Shown here: positions 27,733 to 37,522 of the stretch, piece by piece | Position numbering within the stretch: position 1 is the stretch's first letter | How the letters are laid out: each line of letters starts with the position of its first letter | Source of the DNA: Myxococcaceae bacterium | GTDB lineage: Bacteria; Myxococcota; Myxococcia; Myxococcales; Myxococcaceae | Assembly (NCBI GenBank): GCA_017881265.1 | Contig: JADGRA010000067.1 | Location: 1-64,000, forward strand | DNA length: 64,000 nucleotides | Direction: 5' to 3' | Made by a program: the position numbers and the translations under genes | Notes under the pieces: model-generated | The model's input: the letters and a program-made list of their open reading frames with translations, nothing else | Told to the model about the DNA's origin: nothing | The model's database searches: none

Positions 27733-28764
27733 TTGAAAAGCCTCGACGCACAGGTTCTGTCCGTCGACGCTCCGACGGGCTCCGGCACGTTGCGCCTTTC
27801 CGACGGCACGCTGGTGCCCTTTCGCCTTAAACTGGCCACTGGCTTCGCGCCCGCCCAGGGCCTGAGCGTCGTGGCGCAGCTGGGCGACGACGGCGCCGTC
27901 CAGCGCATCCACCTCCCCTCCCACCCCACCAAGCCCGACGTCCCCGCCTCGGCCAGCGTCGCGTGGGTGACGGTTTTCGGTGGCGGGGCCCTGCCCACGG
28001 ACAGGCCGGCGCTGGAGGCCCTCCTCGACGGCCTGGGGCGCCCTCGCCCCCACCTGGCAGTCCACCCTGCGGGCCCTGCGGGCCACCGCAGCCTGGAACT
28101 TGTCTGGCCGACGACGCACATGCTGCTGACGGAAGAGGCCGGGCCCTTCCCCCTCGACAGGGCGGACGGCCGCGCGCTGCCCCCAGGCTTCTCCGCCGGA
28201 AGTCACCAGCTCGCCCTGCTGCCGGCCCCGGTCGAGCCGGCCGAGGAGCGCCGTCTTCTTGGCACGGACTTCCCGGACCCCTGGGCCGAGGAGGGGACGC
28301 TGCGGCGCGCCTCGCGCCTGGTGCGTGCGCTGCTTCAGGCGGGCGGGCGCGGCCTCGTCCTGCACCGGGCCGGGCAGCTAGCGCTTGGCCGCGAGGATGC
28401 GCTGCGCCGCCTCGGCAACCTCGAGGACCTCGCCGCGCGCCCCTTCGGGGGGTGGATTGACTGGGCCCTCACCGAGGACCGGCGCGCCTACCGCACCCTC
28501 GGCATGGGGACCCTCGGCGGGGAGGACGTGGAGATTGCCCTGGCCAACCCCCGGGCGGAGGTGGAACTGGACAGCGCCGAGTCGGCGCTCCTCTTCGCCT
28601 GCATGCTGCAGGTCCGCGAGAACCGCTTCCTGGCCGATGGCGAGCTCTTCCACGTCCCGAAGGACGTCCGGGTGGGCCCGCGCGGCGCGAGCGCCACGTC
28701 CAGGACGGGCTACCGCTACTTTGCACACCGCGGCCACGGCCGCGTGCAGCTCATCCGCGGCTAG
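27733..28764 (+). CDS. Unidentified protein with cold-shock/OB-like N-terminus
   Basis: I do not recognise this 343-residue protein. Its N-terminus (AQVLSVDAPTGSGTLRLSDG then TLVPFRLKLA) resembles the strand pattern of a cold-shock/OB fold. The middle has SLELVWPTTHMLLTEEAGPF, and the later part IDWALTEDRRAYRTLGMGTL. There is no signal or membrane segment, so it is likely cytoplasmic. The TTG start lies 16 bases after the stem-loop following tRNA-Ala; upstream sequence belongs to that hairpin. It is convergent with aceA. Confidence 0.55.
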   Translation: MKSLDAQVLSVDAPTGSGTLRLSDGTLVPFRLKLATGFAPAQGLSVVAQLGDDGAVQRIHLPSHPTKPDVPASASVAWVTVFGGGALPTDRPALEALLDGLGRPRPHLAVHPAGPAGHRSLELVWPTTHMLLTEEAGPFPLDRADGRALPPGFSAGSHQLALLPAPVEPAEERRLLGTDFPDPWAEEGTLRRASRLVRALLQAGGRGLVLHRAGQLALGREDALRRLGNLEDLAARPFGGWIDWALTEDRRAYRTLGMGTLGGEDVEIALANPRAEVELDSAESALLFACMLQVRENRFLADGELFHVPKDVRVGPRGASATSRTGYRYFAHRGHGRVQLIRG

Positions 28765-28774
28765 GCAGTGGCCT

Positions 28775-28830
28775 CAGGCGGGCGGCGAAACTGCCGCCCC
28801 CTCCGCCTGGGCGTCCCGGTGGGGGGACGC
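28775..28830. terminator. Paired hairpins in the convergent gap before aceA stop
   Basis: GGGCGGC/GCCGCCC (28780-28799, loop GAAACT), flanked by CAGGC/GCCTG, is followed by GCGTCCC/GGGACGC (28811-28830), which ends at the aceA stop. They could form a bidirectional terminator without a T-tract. Confidence 0.5.
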
Positions 28831-30146
28831 TAGAACTGGTGGGCCTCGGTGGAGTCGTTGAGGGCCAGCGTAGAAGCCAGGCCGCCCGAGATGACCTGCG
28901 CCACGTCGTCGAAGTAGCCCGTGCCCACCTCGCGCTGGTGGCGCGTAGCGGTGTAGCCGTCGGCCTCGGCGGCGAACTCGGCCGTCTGCAGCCGCGAGTA
29001 GGCGGCCATCCCCTCGGTGCGGTAGGCGCGTGCCAGCTCGAACATCGCGTGGTTTAGGGCGTGGAACCCGGCCAGCGTGACGAACTGGAACTTGTACCCC
29101 ATCGCCCCGAGCTCGCGCTGGAAGCGCGCGATGGCCGCGTCGTCCAGGTGCTTCTTCCAGTTGAAGGAGGGCGAGCAGTTGTAGGCCAGCAGCTTGTTCG
29201 GGAACTTCGCCCGGATGGCCTCGGCGAAGGTGCGCGCCTCGGCCAGGTCCGGCGTGGAGGTCTCGCACCACAGCAAGTCCGCATACGGCGCATACGCCAG
29301 GCCCCGCGCGATGGCGTATTCGAGTCCGCCGCGGACGCGGTAGAAGCCCTCGGCGGTGCGCTCGCCGGGGATGATGAACTCGCGGTCGCGCAGGTCCACG
29401 TCCGACAGCAGGAGCTTCGCGCTGTCGGCGTCCGTCCTGGCCACAATCAGCGTCGGCACGTCGCACACGTCGGCGGCCAGGCGCGCCGCCACCAGCGTCC
29501 GGATGAACTGGCTGGTGGGGACCAGGACTTTGCCGCCCATGTGGCCGCACTTCTTCTCCGAGGCGAGCTGGTCCTCGAAGTGGACCCCGGCGGCGCCGGA
29601 GTCAATCATCGCCTTCATCAGCTCGAAGGCGTTGAGGGGGCCCCCGAAGCCGGCCTCGGCGTCGGCGAGGATGGGCGCCATCCAGTAGTGCTCGTGCTTC
29701 CCTTCGGCGTGCTCAATCTGGTCCGCCCGGCGCAGCGCCTGGTTGATTTTCCGCACCACCTGCGGCACCGAGTCGACCGGGTAGAGGCTTTGGTCCGGGT
29801 ACATCTGCCCGGCCGTGTTGGCATCCGCCGCCACCTGCCAGCCGGAGAGGTAGATGGCCTTCAGCCCGGCCCGCACCATCTGCACTGCCTGGTTGCCGGT
29901 GAGGGCCCCGAGGGCAGGCACGTAGTCCTCGCTGTGAAGCAGCTCCCACAGCCGCCGGGCCCCAAGCTCCGCCAGCGTGTGGGACACCCGCACCGTCCCG
30001 CGAAGTCGTTCCACGTCGGCGGTGGAGTACGGGCGGACGACGCCCGCGAAACGCCGTGCGTGCAGCGCGGTCACCGCGTCGCTCTTCGCCGAGCTTGAAC
30101 TGGACGGCGCCACGGACCCTTCCTTCATCACCATCGCAATCGACAT
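28830..30146 (-). CDS. aceA: Isocitrate lyase
   Basis: A 438-residue glyoxylate-shunt enzyme that splits isocitrate into glyoxylate and succinate. The catalytic loop [10 protein letters not shown] with the active-site Cys is near 198, with [32 protein letters not shown] and [15 protein letters not shown] all conserved. ATG 30146 was chosen because AAGGA precedes it and the longer track start adds a leader lacking homology. Malate synthase is not adjacent. Inverted TTTACA half-sites lie upstream. Confidence 0.95.
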   Translation of the reverse strand: MSIAMVMKEGSVAPSSSSSAKSDAVTALHARRFAGVVRPYSTADVERLRGTVRVSHTLAELGARRLWELLHSEDYVPALGALTGNQAVQMVRAGLKAIYLSGWQVAADANTAGQMYPDQSLYPVDSVPQVVRKINQALRRADQIEHAEGKHEHYWMAPILADAEAGFGGPLNAFELMKAMIDSGAAGVHFEDQLASEKKCGHMGGKVLVPTSQFIRTLVAARLAADVCDVPTLIVARTDADSAKLLLSDVDLRDREFIIPGERTAEGFYRVRGGLEYAIARGLAYAPYADLLWCETSTPDLAEARTFAEAIRAKFPNKLLAYNCSPSFNWKKHLDDAAIARFQRELGAMGYKFQFVTLAGFHALNHAMFELARAYRTEGMAAYSRLQTAEFAAEADGYTATRHQREVGTGYFDDVAQVISGGLASTLALNDSTEAHQF

Positions 30147-30301
30147 GGCCGTTGTTTTCCTTGCTTGTGGGGAGCAGTAGGCCCTCGTCGTTGTCAACGC
30201 GTACGCTTCATGACGAGGTGCGATGTAAATGCTGCCATGGCGATGTAGGAGATCGCAAGCACGAGGTTCCGCACCCCCGTCCGAACGAAGAACCCCCCAG
30301 A

Positions 30302-30338
30302 TTTACAAGCCAGCGCGCCGCTTCTCTAGGCTTGTAAA
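30302..30338. promoter_or_regulatory. Inverted TTTACAAGCC repeat upstream of aceA
   Basis: TTTACAAGCC (30302-30311) and GGCTTGTAAA (30329-30338) are perfect 10-base arms with a 17-base spacer. A further TGTAAA occurs at 30224-30229. The group lies 80-190 bp upstream of aceA in a gene-free stretch and looks like operator half-sites or a large hairpin. The regulator is not known. Confidence 0.45.
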
Positions 30339-30432
30339 CGACTTTGTCTGGGTTTCCAGCAAGGGCGTAAAGAAGCCGGAGACGGGGCATGCCTCGCCCA
30401 GCTGGCCTTGGGCTAACCCCGGGCAGGGGACG

Positions 30433-30741
30433 CTAGGGCTGCGCGGAGGGAGCGTCGGCGACGGGCGGTGGCGGCGCCTTCCGCTTGGGCGTGGCGGCCC
30501 CGCGGCAGGTGCGGCACCACGGCTGGTTGCGGATGGCCCCGTCGGGCATCCGCCGCAGCCCGAACTGGGCCAGCGGGCGAATCTGGTGGCACTTGAGGCA
30601 CATGAGGGTAATCAGCACCTCATTACCCTCCCCGTCGAAGATGGCGGCGGGGCGGCGACGGCGCGGCTTGGCCTCTCCGCGGGCAGGAGCGAGCGGCTTG
30701 CGCGCACCCGGGAGCATCGCCGGGGTGACCTTGTAGAGCAT
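30433..30741 (-). CDS. Small zinc-ribbon-like protein
   Basis: A 102-residue basic protein. The core has two Cys pairs, MCLKCHQIRPLAQFGLRR and WCRTCRG, with spacing suited to one zinc site. The N-terminus (MLYKVTPAML) and a Lys/Pro-rich tail flank it. It could bind nucleic acid. I know no specific function. No strong ribosome-binding site is seen, but the Cys pattern and codon use favour a real gene. Confidence 0.5.
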   Translation of the reverse strand: MLYKVTPAMLPGARKPLAPARGEAKPRRRRPAAIFDGEGNEVLITLMCLKCHQIRPLAQFGLRRMPDGAIRNQPWCRTCRGAATPKRKAPPPPVADAPSAQP

Positions 30742-30809
30742 GTCGGTCAGGCAGATGAGCAGGCTGATCTGACACGCGAGCGCTCAACCCGGGCTGGCGC
30801 CGGGCCGCC

Positions 30810-32609
30810 TCACAGCGAGCAGCGGGCGGCCTTGCCCTGCACCATTTGGGTGCGCCCCGACGGTGGGGCCACCAGGGGCTGCCCGCGGCGGCTGAGGTCC
30901 GCCGCCAGAGCGTCTCGCAAGTTCTGGGGGCGGCGCTCGCCCAGGTCGCGCCGCTCGGCGGGCAGCGCCCCCATGAAGGCCGTGAGGCCATCTCCCCCGC
31001 GCGCCAGGTAGTCCGGCAGGACGACGCGGTACAGGTGCCCGTCCTGCAGCGCCGTGCCGTCGGAGAGGGACACCTCCATCACCTTCAGCCCCCCCGGGCA
31101 CGCGCCCACCGCCAGCTTGAGGCCCGACTGCTGGGGCACCCGCCCGTGGGCCAAAATGGCCGCGAGGAGGGCCCGGAGCTCGGCGGACGTCAGCTTCAAC
31201 GTGGCCACGGCGTTGTCGAAGGGAAACGTCTCGTACAGGTGGCCGTAGGTGAGGAGCCCGGCGGCCAGGTCGGCGCGAAAGCCTCCGGCGTTGAGGAGGC
31301 CGACGTCCGCGTCTTCCATGCGCCGCAGCGCATCCGCCGTCGCGCTCCCCAGGGGACTCTCGCCGTTGCCGTTTCGGTGCAGCGTCACCGGCACGTTGAT
31401 GCCGAGCGGCATTGCCTGGGCCTCGGCCACCGCGGCCAGGGCCGGGGCCAGCCGCTGCTGCATGGCCGCGTCCGGGTGCAGTGGCTGGCCATGGAAGCTT
31501 GCCTGGACCAGCGGCTTGCCGCGCGCCAGGGCGTTTGCATCGCAGCGGGTGGTGCCCTCCACCACACGCTCGCAGAGCGCCACCTCGGCCTCGATGCGGG
31601 TGGCGGCCGCCAGGGGACGACGCGTGGCGGGGTCAAGCTCGAGCGAGATGAGGCCGAAGCTGCGCCCCAGGGCCGACGTCTCGATGACGGGCGTCCCGTT
31701 GACGAAGTGCCCGACGGCGCGGTGGGTGTGGCCGGCCACGACGGCGTCCACCGTGCCCGGCGGAAGCTGCTCGAGCATGGCGAAAATCTCCTCGCCGGCA
31801 TTGCAGCCCTTCAGCTGGTGCGGGTCTTTGACGTCGTCACACCGGCCGCCGGCGTGCGCCACCACCACCACCACGTCCGCGCCCTGCGCCCGGAGCCTCT
31901 CGGCTGAAGCCTTGGCTACCGGGGCAAGTGGCAAGAAGCGCAGTCCGGCGACGTTGAGTGGATTGGTCGAGGTGGGGGTGTCCACGGTGATGAGGCCGAT
32001 GATGCCCACCTGCACGCCGCCGACGGTCCTGAGGGCGGTGCCGCGAAGCCAGGCCGGCAGGGCCCCGGTCGACGCGTCGACGATGTTGGCGGCCAGGAAG
32101 GGAAACTGGGCCTGGGCGACGCGGGCCTTGAGGGCACCGAGCGGGTCCTCCCCGGGCGCCGTGGCCACCACGGCGGGGCCCACCGGCCCGTAGTCGAACT
32201 CGTGGTTTCCCACCGCCACGGCGGCGACCCCGAGGGAATTGAAGGCATCCACCATGACCGCCCCCTCGCTCAGGTTGGAGACGAGCGTTCCCTGGAAGAC
32301 GTCGCCCGCGTCCAGCACCAACAGCCGCCCGTCCGTCTCGGCCCGGAGCTGCTTGAGCACCGAGGCGTAGAGGGCGAGGCCCCCTTCATCCACCAGCGAG
32401 CCGTCGCGGGCCGGGGCCTGGTGGGGCTGCGCCCAGCCGTGCCAGTCGTTGGTCCCGGCGATGGTGAGGCGCAGGGGTGGGGTGGCCGGCGCCGGCGCGC
32501 TGGGGGCGACCGCGGCGCCGGGCGTCCCGCACCCCAGCTGGGCGAGCAGGACAGTGCAGAGGAGGAAGCGCGCGACGGGGGAAAGCACGAGGGCGCGGAG
32601 GGTTACCAC
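30810..32609 (-). CDS. Lipoprotein 5'-nucleotidase / metallophosphatase (UshA-like)
   Basis: A 599-residue protein with an N-terminal lipoprotein signal ending LLAQLGC. The metallophosphoesterase domain shows TNDWHGW, LLVLDAGDVFQGT, VGNHEFDYG and VAGHTHRAVGHF, which coordinate the two metals. The C-terminal 5'-nucleotidase domain includes LLNAGGFRADLAAG and YETFPFDNAVATLKL. It should dephosphorylate nucleotides or other phosphoesters outside the cytoplasm. It lies close to the zinc-ribbon gene on the same strand. Confidence 0.88.
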   Translation of the reverse strand: MVTLRALVLSPVARFLLCTVLLAQLGCGTPGAAVAPSAPAPATPPLRLTIAGTNDWHGWAQPHQAPARDGSLVDEGGLALYASVLKQLRAETDGRLLVLDAGDVFQGTLVSNLSEGAVMVDAFNSLGVAAVAVGNHEFDYGPVGPAVVATAPGEDPLGALKARVAQAQFPFLAANIVDASTGALPAWLRGTALRTVGGVQVGIIGLITVDTPTSTNPLNVAGLRFLPLAPVAKASAERLRAQGADVVVVVAHAGGRCDDVKDPHQLKGCNAGEEIFAMLEQLPPGTVDAVVAGHTHRAVGHFVNGTPVIETSALGRSFGLISLELDPATRRPLAAATRIEAEVALCERVVEGTTRCDANALARGKPLVQASFHGQPLHPDAAMQQRLAPALAAVAEAQAMPLGINVPVTLHRNGNGESPLGSATADALRRMEDADVGLLNAGGFRADLAAGLLTYGHLYETFPFDNAVATLKLTSAELRALLAAILAHGRVPQQSGLKLAVGACPGGLKVMEVSLSDGTALQDGHLYRVVLPDYLARGGDGLTAFMGALPAERRDLGERRPQNLRDALAADLSRRGQPLVAPPSGRTQMVQGKAARCSL

Positions 32610-32626
32610 GGCCCGCCTGGCGCCAG

Positions 32627-33859
32627 CTACCGTCGGCGGCGCGGGAGGAAGAGGGGCAGCAGCAGCGCCAGCAGGATGGGTGCGCTACCGGCGGTGGAGC
32701 AGTTGCAGCTGTTGACCGTCCCGGTGAGCTGGCCCTGCCCGGGGGGGATGATGGGAATGGTGGGAATGCCTGAATCTGGTCCGGCGTCGGTCCCGCCAGC
32801 TCCCCCACCGTCCGTGCCTCCGTCGGGACCCGCGTCGATCACGATGGGTACGCCTCCATCCCAGATGAGCGCGCTGGGGAGCACGATGTGCAACCTGGCG
32901 GGCGTGTTGGCGCCAAGGGTGCCGGGGTCCTCGGTGACGAGCGTCACGTTGCCCGCCGCATTCACCGATGCAGAGCTGGGCTGAGTCTGCCGCCCACCGA
33001 CTGCCACGACCTGAACGCTGCTGAGGACGATGGGCGCATTGGCTGCCGCCAGCGGGTCGAGCCCGTAGACGCCCGAACCCACGCCGCCCCCGAGGAGGTA
33101 AGGAGCCGGGAGGTCCGGGTAGAAGAAAACGCCCTCGAGCTGGCTGTACCCACCCGTGGACGTGTTCCGGTAGAGAGTCAGGGTGCCGGCGGACACGTCC
33201 GGGTTCCCCAGCCCGGTCACCGTGTAGAGATTGGAATTGGTGTCGGCGAGCAAGAGTTCGTTGTTGTTGGAGTTGAAGGTCAGGCCCCGAACGATCGCCG
33301 TGTTGATGAACAGGCTGCCGAAGCTGCCGCTCGACACGCTGCCGTTTGCAGCGAAGGTGATGTCCTGCTCGTACAGCGTCACCGGGTTCGAACCCGCGAG
33401 GTAGATACGAATCGGGCTCGAAGTCGCGTCGATGGCCATGGCCGTCGGCGCCGGCAAGTTGAGGACGATGGGCGAGCCCGTGACAGGGCCGAAATGATTG
33501 GTCGAGTCCCAGAAGGAAATGTCCAGGCACGTCGTGGGACAGTTGGGGCCGACGTTCGCCCCAACCACCACGTTCACGACGCTGGCGCCAACTGTATAGC
33601 TGGCCACTGCGAAGGTGGAAAACGGGCCGAGCTGTCCGGGAATGACTTCGTTTCCGCTCGACGTGTCGAAGGTACGGAGGTCCCCGCCGGTGCCAGCAAT
33701 TGCCCACTGGCCTCCATCACTCGGGACGACATACGCCCGCGCAAAGGCGGTCCCGCCATCCAAAACTACACTGTAGTTGGCCTGGACGGTTGGAGCAGCT
33801 GCGGCCGCAGATGCGGCCCAGAGCCCGACCATGAGAGGCACCGCTCGACGTCCCGTCAT
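32627..33859 (-). CDS. Secreted protein with MYXO-CTERM-like sorting tail
   Basis: A 410-residue protein. It has a signal peptide (AVPLMVGLWAASAAAAA) and a long Ser/Thr/Gly-rich region of strands (about 20-330) with phrases like LRTFDTSSGNEVIPGQL and NTAIVRGLTFNSNNNELL, consistent with a beta-propeller-like fold. A Gly/Asp/Pro spacer follows (DGGTDGGGAGGTDAG). The tail is NSCNCSTAGSAPILLALL then LPRRRR: Cys, hydrophobic helix and Arg cluster. That tail is the myxobacterial sorting signal type, implying surface anchoring or release after processing. ATG 33859 was chosen at the signal peptide. Confidence 0.75.
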   Translation of the reverse strand: MTGRRAVPLMVGLWAASAAAAAPTVQANYSVVLDGGTAFARAYVVPSDGGQWAIAGTGGDLRTFDTSSGNEVIPGQLGPFSTFAVASYTVGASVVNVVVGANVGPNCPTTCLDISFWDSTNHFGPVTGSPIVLNLPAPTAMAIDATSSPIRIYLAGSNPVTLYEQDITFAANGSVSSGSFGSLFINTAIVRGLTFNSNNNELLLADTNSNLYTVTGLGNPDVSAGTLTLYRNTSTGGYSQLEGVFFYPDLPAPYLLGGGVGSGVYGLDPLAAANAPIVLSSVQVVAVGGRQTQPSSASVNAAGNVTLVTEDPGTLGANTPARLHIVLPSALIWDGGVPIVIDAGPDGGTDGGGAGGTDAGPDSGIPTIPIIPPGQGQLTGTVNSCNCSTAGSAPILLALLLPLFLPRRRR

Positions 33860-33968
33860 CGACCACAGGCTACCAGCGGCCCCCCACCCCTCCAAATTGC
33901 CGTCACTCTGCGCACACCCGGGTGGACAGGCGCCAATTGCCCACACGCCCTCATCTCGGAACGCAGCG

Positions 33969-35060
33969 TCACCGCCCGGAAACTGCCTGGTACACCGCGG
34001 CAAGGTGCTGGGCGACGCTGGCCCAGCGAAACCCTTCCGCGTGACGGCGGCCCGCCTGCCCACGCGCCCTCCGCTCGTCCGGGGACTCGAGCAGCCGCCG
34101 GAGCACCATGGCCAGCCCCGGCGCATCGTCCGGGCTGACCTGGACAGCGGCGTCCCCGCAGACCTCCGGCAAGGCACCCGCCGTGCTCACCACTGCCGGG
34201 GTGCCCAGCGCCATCGCCTCAAGCGGTGGAAGGCCAAAACCCTCGCCGCGAGACGGGAAGACGAAGACGGTGGCACGTTGCATGAGGGCGCGCAGCAGCG
34301 GCTCCGGCTGAAAGCCCAACGTGCGGATGTCGTAGCCGGCGCTGCGCATCTCGCGAATGCGCTGCTCAACGGGCGCTGAGCCGTACCAGGCTTGGCCCAC
34401 CAGGACGAAGGGCACGCGCCGCCACGCACGCAGGCGCTCGAGCGCGTCCAGGACGAGGGAGACGTTCTTCCGGGCGTCGAGCGCGCCGACGTAGAGGAGA
34501 AACTCCGCTGGCAGCCCGAGGGTCTCGAGAAAACGTTGGCTGGTGGCGTCGAGGACGGGCAGACGGACGTGGTCGACGCCGAGGTGGGCCACGCTGAGCT
34601 GCGCCTCGTCGAGCCAGTCAAAGCGTGCCAGGAGCGAGCGGCGGGTGGTGGCGCTGTCGCAGACGACGTGGTCGGCGACACGCAGGCTACGCTCGAGCCA
34701 CAGCCGGAACTGCCACCGAAAGCCAGGCGACACCGTCTCGGGGAGCTCCAGCGGGATGAGGTCATGCACGGTGAGGACGTACGCCGTGCCAGGGAGTCGC
34801 CGGAGCGGGAGGTCGAAATTGCCCACCGCATGGAAGACGGAGGGCCGAAGCTTCGCCAGCACCCGCGGAAGCTCGGCCAGCACATACAGGCTGCGGCTGC
34901 GGAGCTGGCGTGGGTACTCGCCTGAGCTGCGCGCGCCGAGGCGTACCACCGGGATGCCGAGCTCGCCCAGTGCCCCGGCCACCTGGCGCGTGTAGAGGCC
35001 AATCCCGGTGGTGGGCTCGTCCCATAGCATCGCGTCCAGGGCCACCGTCGGCGGCGTCAT
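33969..35060 (-). CDS. Glycosyltransferase, GT4 family
   Basis: A ~363-residue GT-B fold transferase. It opens with the donor-independent N-domain (GIGLYTRQVAGALGELGIP), has HDLIPLELPE, and its C-domain has FLLYVGALDARKNVSLVL and the EX7E signature PSRGEGFGLPPLEAM. It probably adds a sugar from a nucleotide donor to a growing surface glycan at the cytoplasmic face. The ATG overlaps the preceding gene's stop (ATGA, 35057-35060), coupling it to the large GT2 protein. Confidence 0.88.
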   Translation of the reverse strand: MTPPTVALDAMLWDEPTTGIGLYTRQVAGALGELGIPVVRLGARSSGEYPRQLRSRSLYVLAELPRVLAKLRPSVFHAVGNFDLPLRRLPGTAYVLTVHDLIPLELPETVSPGFRWQFRLWLERSLRVADHVVCDSATTRRSLLARFDWLDEAQLSVAHLGVDHVRLPVLDATSQRFLETLGLPAEFLLYVGALDARKNVSLVLDALERLRAWRRVPFVLVGQAWYGSAPVEQRIREMRSAGYDIRTLGFQPEPLLRALMQRATVFVFPSRGEGFGLPPLEAMALGTPAVVSTAGALPEVCGDAAVQVSPDDAPGLAMVLRRLLESPDERRARGQAGRRHAEGFRWASVAQHLAAVYQAVSGR

Positions 35061-37282
35061 GGCACACGCTCCCAGGGCCAGACGACGCGCGGCGGCCACG
35101 CCGGACGTGGCGTGTTGGAGTCCAGGGAAAGGTTGGGGCTGTAGTAGGGGTCCCGCTCGATGAGCGCGCCCCAGCGCTTCCGCATCACCGCCTCCTCGCG
35201 CAGGAAGCGCCGGCGGTCCCCTCCGCGCTCATCAGTCCCTCGCGACGCGGACTCCCGGTGGTAGAGCTCGGCATACGGGGTCCACAGGTTCCGGTAGCCC
35301 GCTTTCAACAGCTTGAAGCACAGGTCGACGTCATTGAAGGCGACCGGCAAGTCCGCTTCGTCAAGGCCCCCGATTTCCAGAAAACGGTCCTTGCGTATGA
35401 CCATGCAGGCTGCGGTGACGGCGGCAACCTCGCGCGTCGTCTGCAGCTGAAGCAGGTACCCGTCCGCCTCTCGCGGCTCGCGCAGGTAGCCGTGCGCCGC
35501 CACACCGAATAACCCGGCCACGGTGCCCGCATGCTGCACGGTGTCGTTGGGATACAAAAGCTTCGCCCCCACCGCCCCGACACCGGGCTGAAGCGCAAGC
35601 CCGACCATCTCGGTCAGCCATCCAGGGTCGATGGCCTCCACGTCATTGTTGAGCAGGCAGAGCACCTCACCCCGTGCCTCGCGCGCAGCCAGGTTGTTCA
35701 TGGCTGAGTAGTTGAAGGGCTGCGGGTAGGCCAGGACGCGCGCGGCGCCATCCTGCTCCAGCTCTCGGAAGTAGGCATGAGTCCGCCGTTCGCGGCTGCC
35801 ATTGTCCACGACCAGGACCTCCAGCGGCCGGTAAGCGGTCCTCTGGACGCTCTCCAGGCACCGGCGCAGCAACTGCACGCGGTCCCGGGTCGGCACGAGC
35901 ACGCTGACCGGCGGCAGTGGCGACGAGACCGCATAGCGCACATGGCAGGTGCGCGGCCGGCGCCCCAGCTCCACGCGTGCCGCCACGTGCGCGTCGTCGA
36001 GGCTTGCCTGCACCACGCGAACCGCTGCCTGCGCTTCTTGCGAGCTGGGGTCATGCTCGGTCCGGGTGCGCAACAGCACGAATGGAAGGTGACCAATGCG
36101 CGTCGCTGGAAGCTCGGCGGTGTAGCGCAGCAGGAGCGCATGGTGGGAAGCGGCCCCTGGCTCGGTACCCCATCCCCCGAGTGCCCGCACAAGCGTGGTG
36201 CGAAGGAAGGCCGAACGCCCCACGTAGTCGAAACCACGGAGCAACTCGGGGCAAAAGTCTGGCTTGAAGGCCGGAGCGAGTTTCCCCGCCGCATCCTCCC
36301 CGTCGGTGTCAGTGTAAAGGAGAGCGAGGGTTGGCTGTCGGCCAGCGACCTCTGCCACGGTAAGAAGCGCGTGCTCGGCGAGGACGTCCCCGGCTTCGAG
36401 CCGGGCAACGAGGTCCCCGTTGGCTGCCGCCAGCGCGTCCCTTCCGCTCGCCCAGCGCACGCGCGACGCGCCTTCGAAGTCGCTGGCAATTTGCCGGAGC
36501 TCGTCCGTGGTGGCCTCCGTCGCAAGACAGAGTTCCCAACTCGGGTAGATCTGCCGTCCAAGGCTGTCGAGTGTTCGCCTCAGCCCGGCTCCTGAAGTGT
36601 CGCCGGGTGCGACGAGAATCGAGAAGCTCGGTCGGACGACGAGGTCACCAAGTTGGGCGCGGAGGTGCGCGCGCTGCTCGTTGTTTAACGTCGCATACCT
36701 TCGGGCCCAACCCTCGTATCCTTCCTCAGCAAACTGCCGTTGGGTGCCCCGCCGTAGGCGCTCCACGACCCCGGTGGGCCCGCGGAACCAGAAGAGGCGT
36801 CCCGCCCGGCCAAGCAGCACGATGAGCTGCCGTGGGTTGCGCAGGAGGCGCGCCAGTTGCGGCGCAGCGTGCGCCACCACGGCTCCCACTAGCGAGAGCT
36901 CCACCAGGCGCACGGGCCCAAGCCTAAACTCGCCGAGTTGGCCTGGCTGTAACCCTACGCCGACCGTGGCGCGCGGCAGGGTCACGACTGCAGACACGAC
37001 CCCTGCGCGAGGGGCCGGAAGCGGAACTCGCGGAGCGGCCTCGGTGAAGCCGTCGCCCGTATTCACGAGGAGTGTTGCATTGCCTGGCGGCGAGACGTCT
37101 GAGAGCTCTAGTTCGAGTCGCACGTCCCCGGTTGGAAGTGGTCGCCCAGCCTTGGGGACTAGCATGATGAGCGGCCGCGGGCCCCGCACCTGCCAACGGC
37201 CGTCCCCGAGCCGCTCGACCTCCCGCAGGGGCTCGGGCTCGAGTCGGGATGCGCGTCCAACCAGCCAGCGCTTTCGGTTCAC
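35057..37282 (-). CDS. Large glycosyltransferase with two GT2-like domains
   Basis: A 741-residue protein. Residues about 1-195 are a beta-rich N-terminal domain. A degenerate GT2-like domain follows (about 215-420; FSILVAPGDTSGAGL, LYTDTDGED). A second, canonical GT2 domain (about 455-700) has VSVLVPTRDRVQLLRRCL, VVDNGSRERRTH and the metal-binding LLNNDVE, with FNDVDLCFKLLKAGYRN. Such tandem architecture occurs in polymerising or multi-step transferases. It is divergent from wzm across a 240-bp gap likely to hold promoters. Confidence 0.85.
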   Translation of the reverse strand: MNRKRWLVGRASRLEPEPLREVERLGDGRWQVRGPRPLIMLVPKAGRPLPTGDVRLELELSDVSPPGNATLLVNTGDGFTEAAPRVPLPAPRAGVVSAVVTLPRATVGVGLQPGQLGEFRLGPVRLVELSLVGAVVAHAAPQLARLLRNPRQLIVLLGRAGRLFWFRGPTGVVERLRRGTQRQFAEEGYEGWARRYATLNNEQRAHLRAQLGDLVVRPSFSILVAPGDTSGAGLRRTLDSLGRQIYPSWELCLATEATTDELRQIASDFEGASRVRWASGRDALAAANGDLVARLEAGDVLAEHALLTVAEVAGRQPTLALLYTDTDGEDAAGKLAPAFKPDFCPELLRGFDYVGRSAFLRTTLVRALGGWGTEPGAASHHALLLRYTAELPATRIGHLPFVLLRTRTEHDPSSQEAQAAVRVVQASLDDAHVAARVELGRRPRTCHVRYAVSSPLPPVSVLVPTRDRVQLLRRCLESVQRTAYRPLEVLVVDNGSRERRTHAYFRELEQDGAARVLAYPQPFNYSAMNNLAAREARGEVLCLLNNDVEAIDPGWLTEMVGLALQPGVGAVGAKLLYPNDTVQHAGTVAGLFGVAAHGYLREPREADGYLLQLQTTREVAAVTAACMVIRKDRFLEIGGLDEADLPVAFNDVDLCFKLLKAGYRNLWTPYAELYHRESASRGTDERGGDRRRFLREEAVMRKRWGALIERDPYYSPNLSLDSNTPRPAWPPRVVWPWERVP

Positions 37283-37522
37283 GGTCGAGCACCTAGTTCC
37301 CGTCTCGCGTTCGAGGGCGGCGCTGAGAAATCACTGGCAGCTGGCGTGTCATGCGGAGGGCCCGTCTCTTAGTGGAAAGCTCCTGCGGGTGCACGCTTCC
37401 GAGTTGCCTGTGCCGACCTTCACTCCGTGCGCCGGGACGAGTCGCGGGACCGGCTTGCGACACGCCCGGGCCGCCACCGAAGGTGCAACGCACCGTCCTT
37501 TCCCATATGAAGCGCCCGCCTG

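Noticed and set aside
37283-37522. Sigma-54 or strong sigma-70 promoter in the wzm divergent gap
   Set aside because: I found no convincing -24/-12 or -35/-10 pair in either direction.
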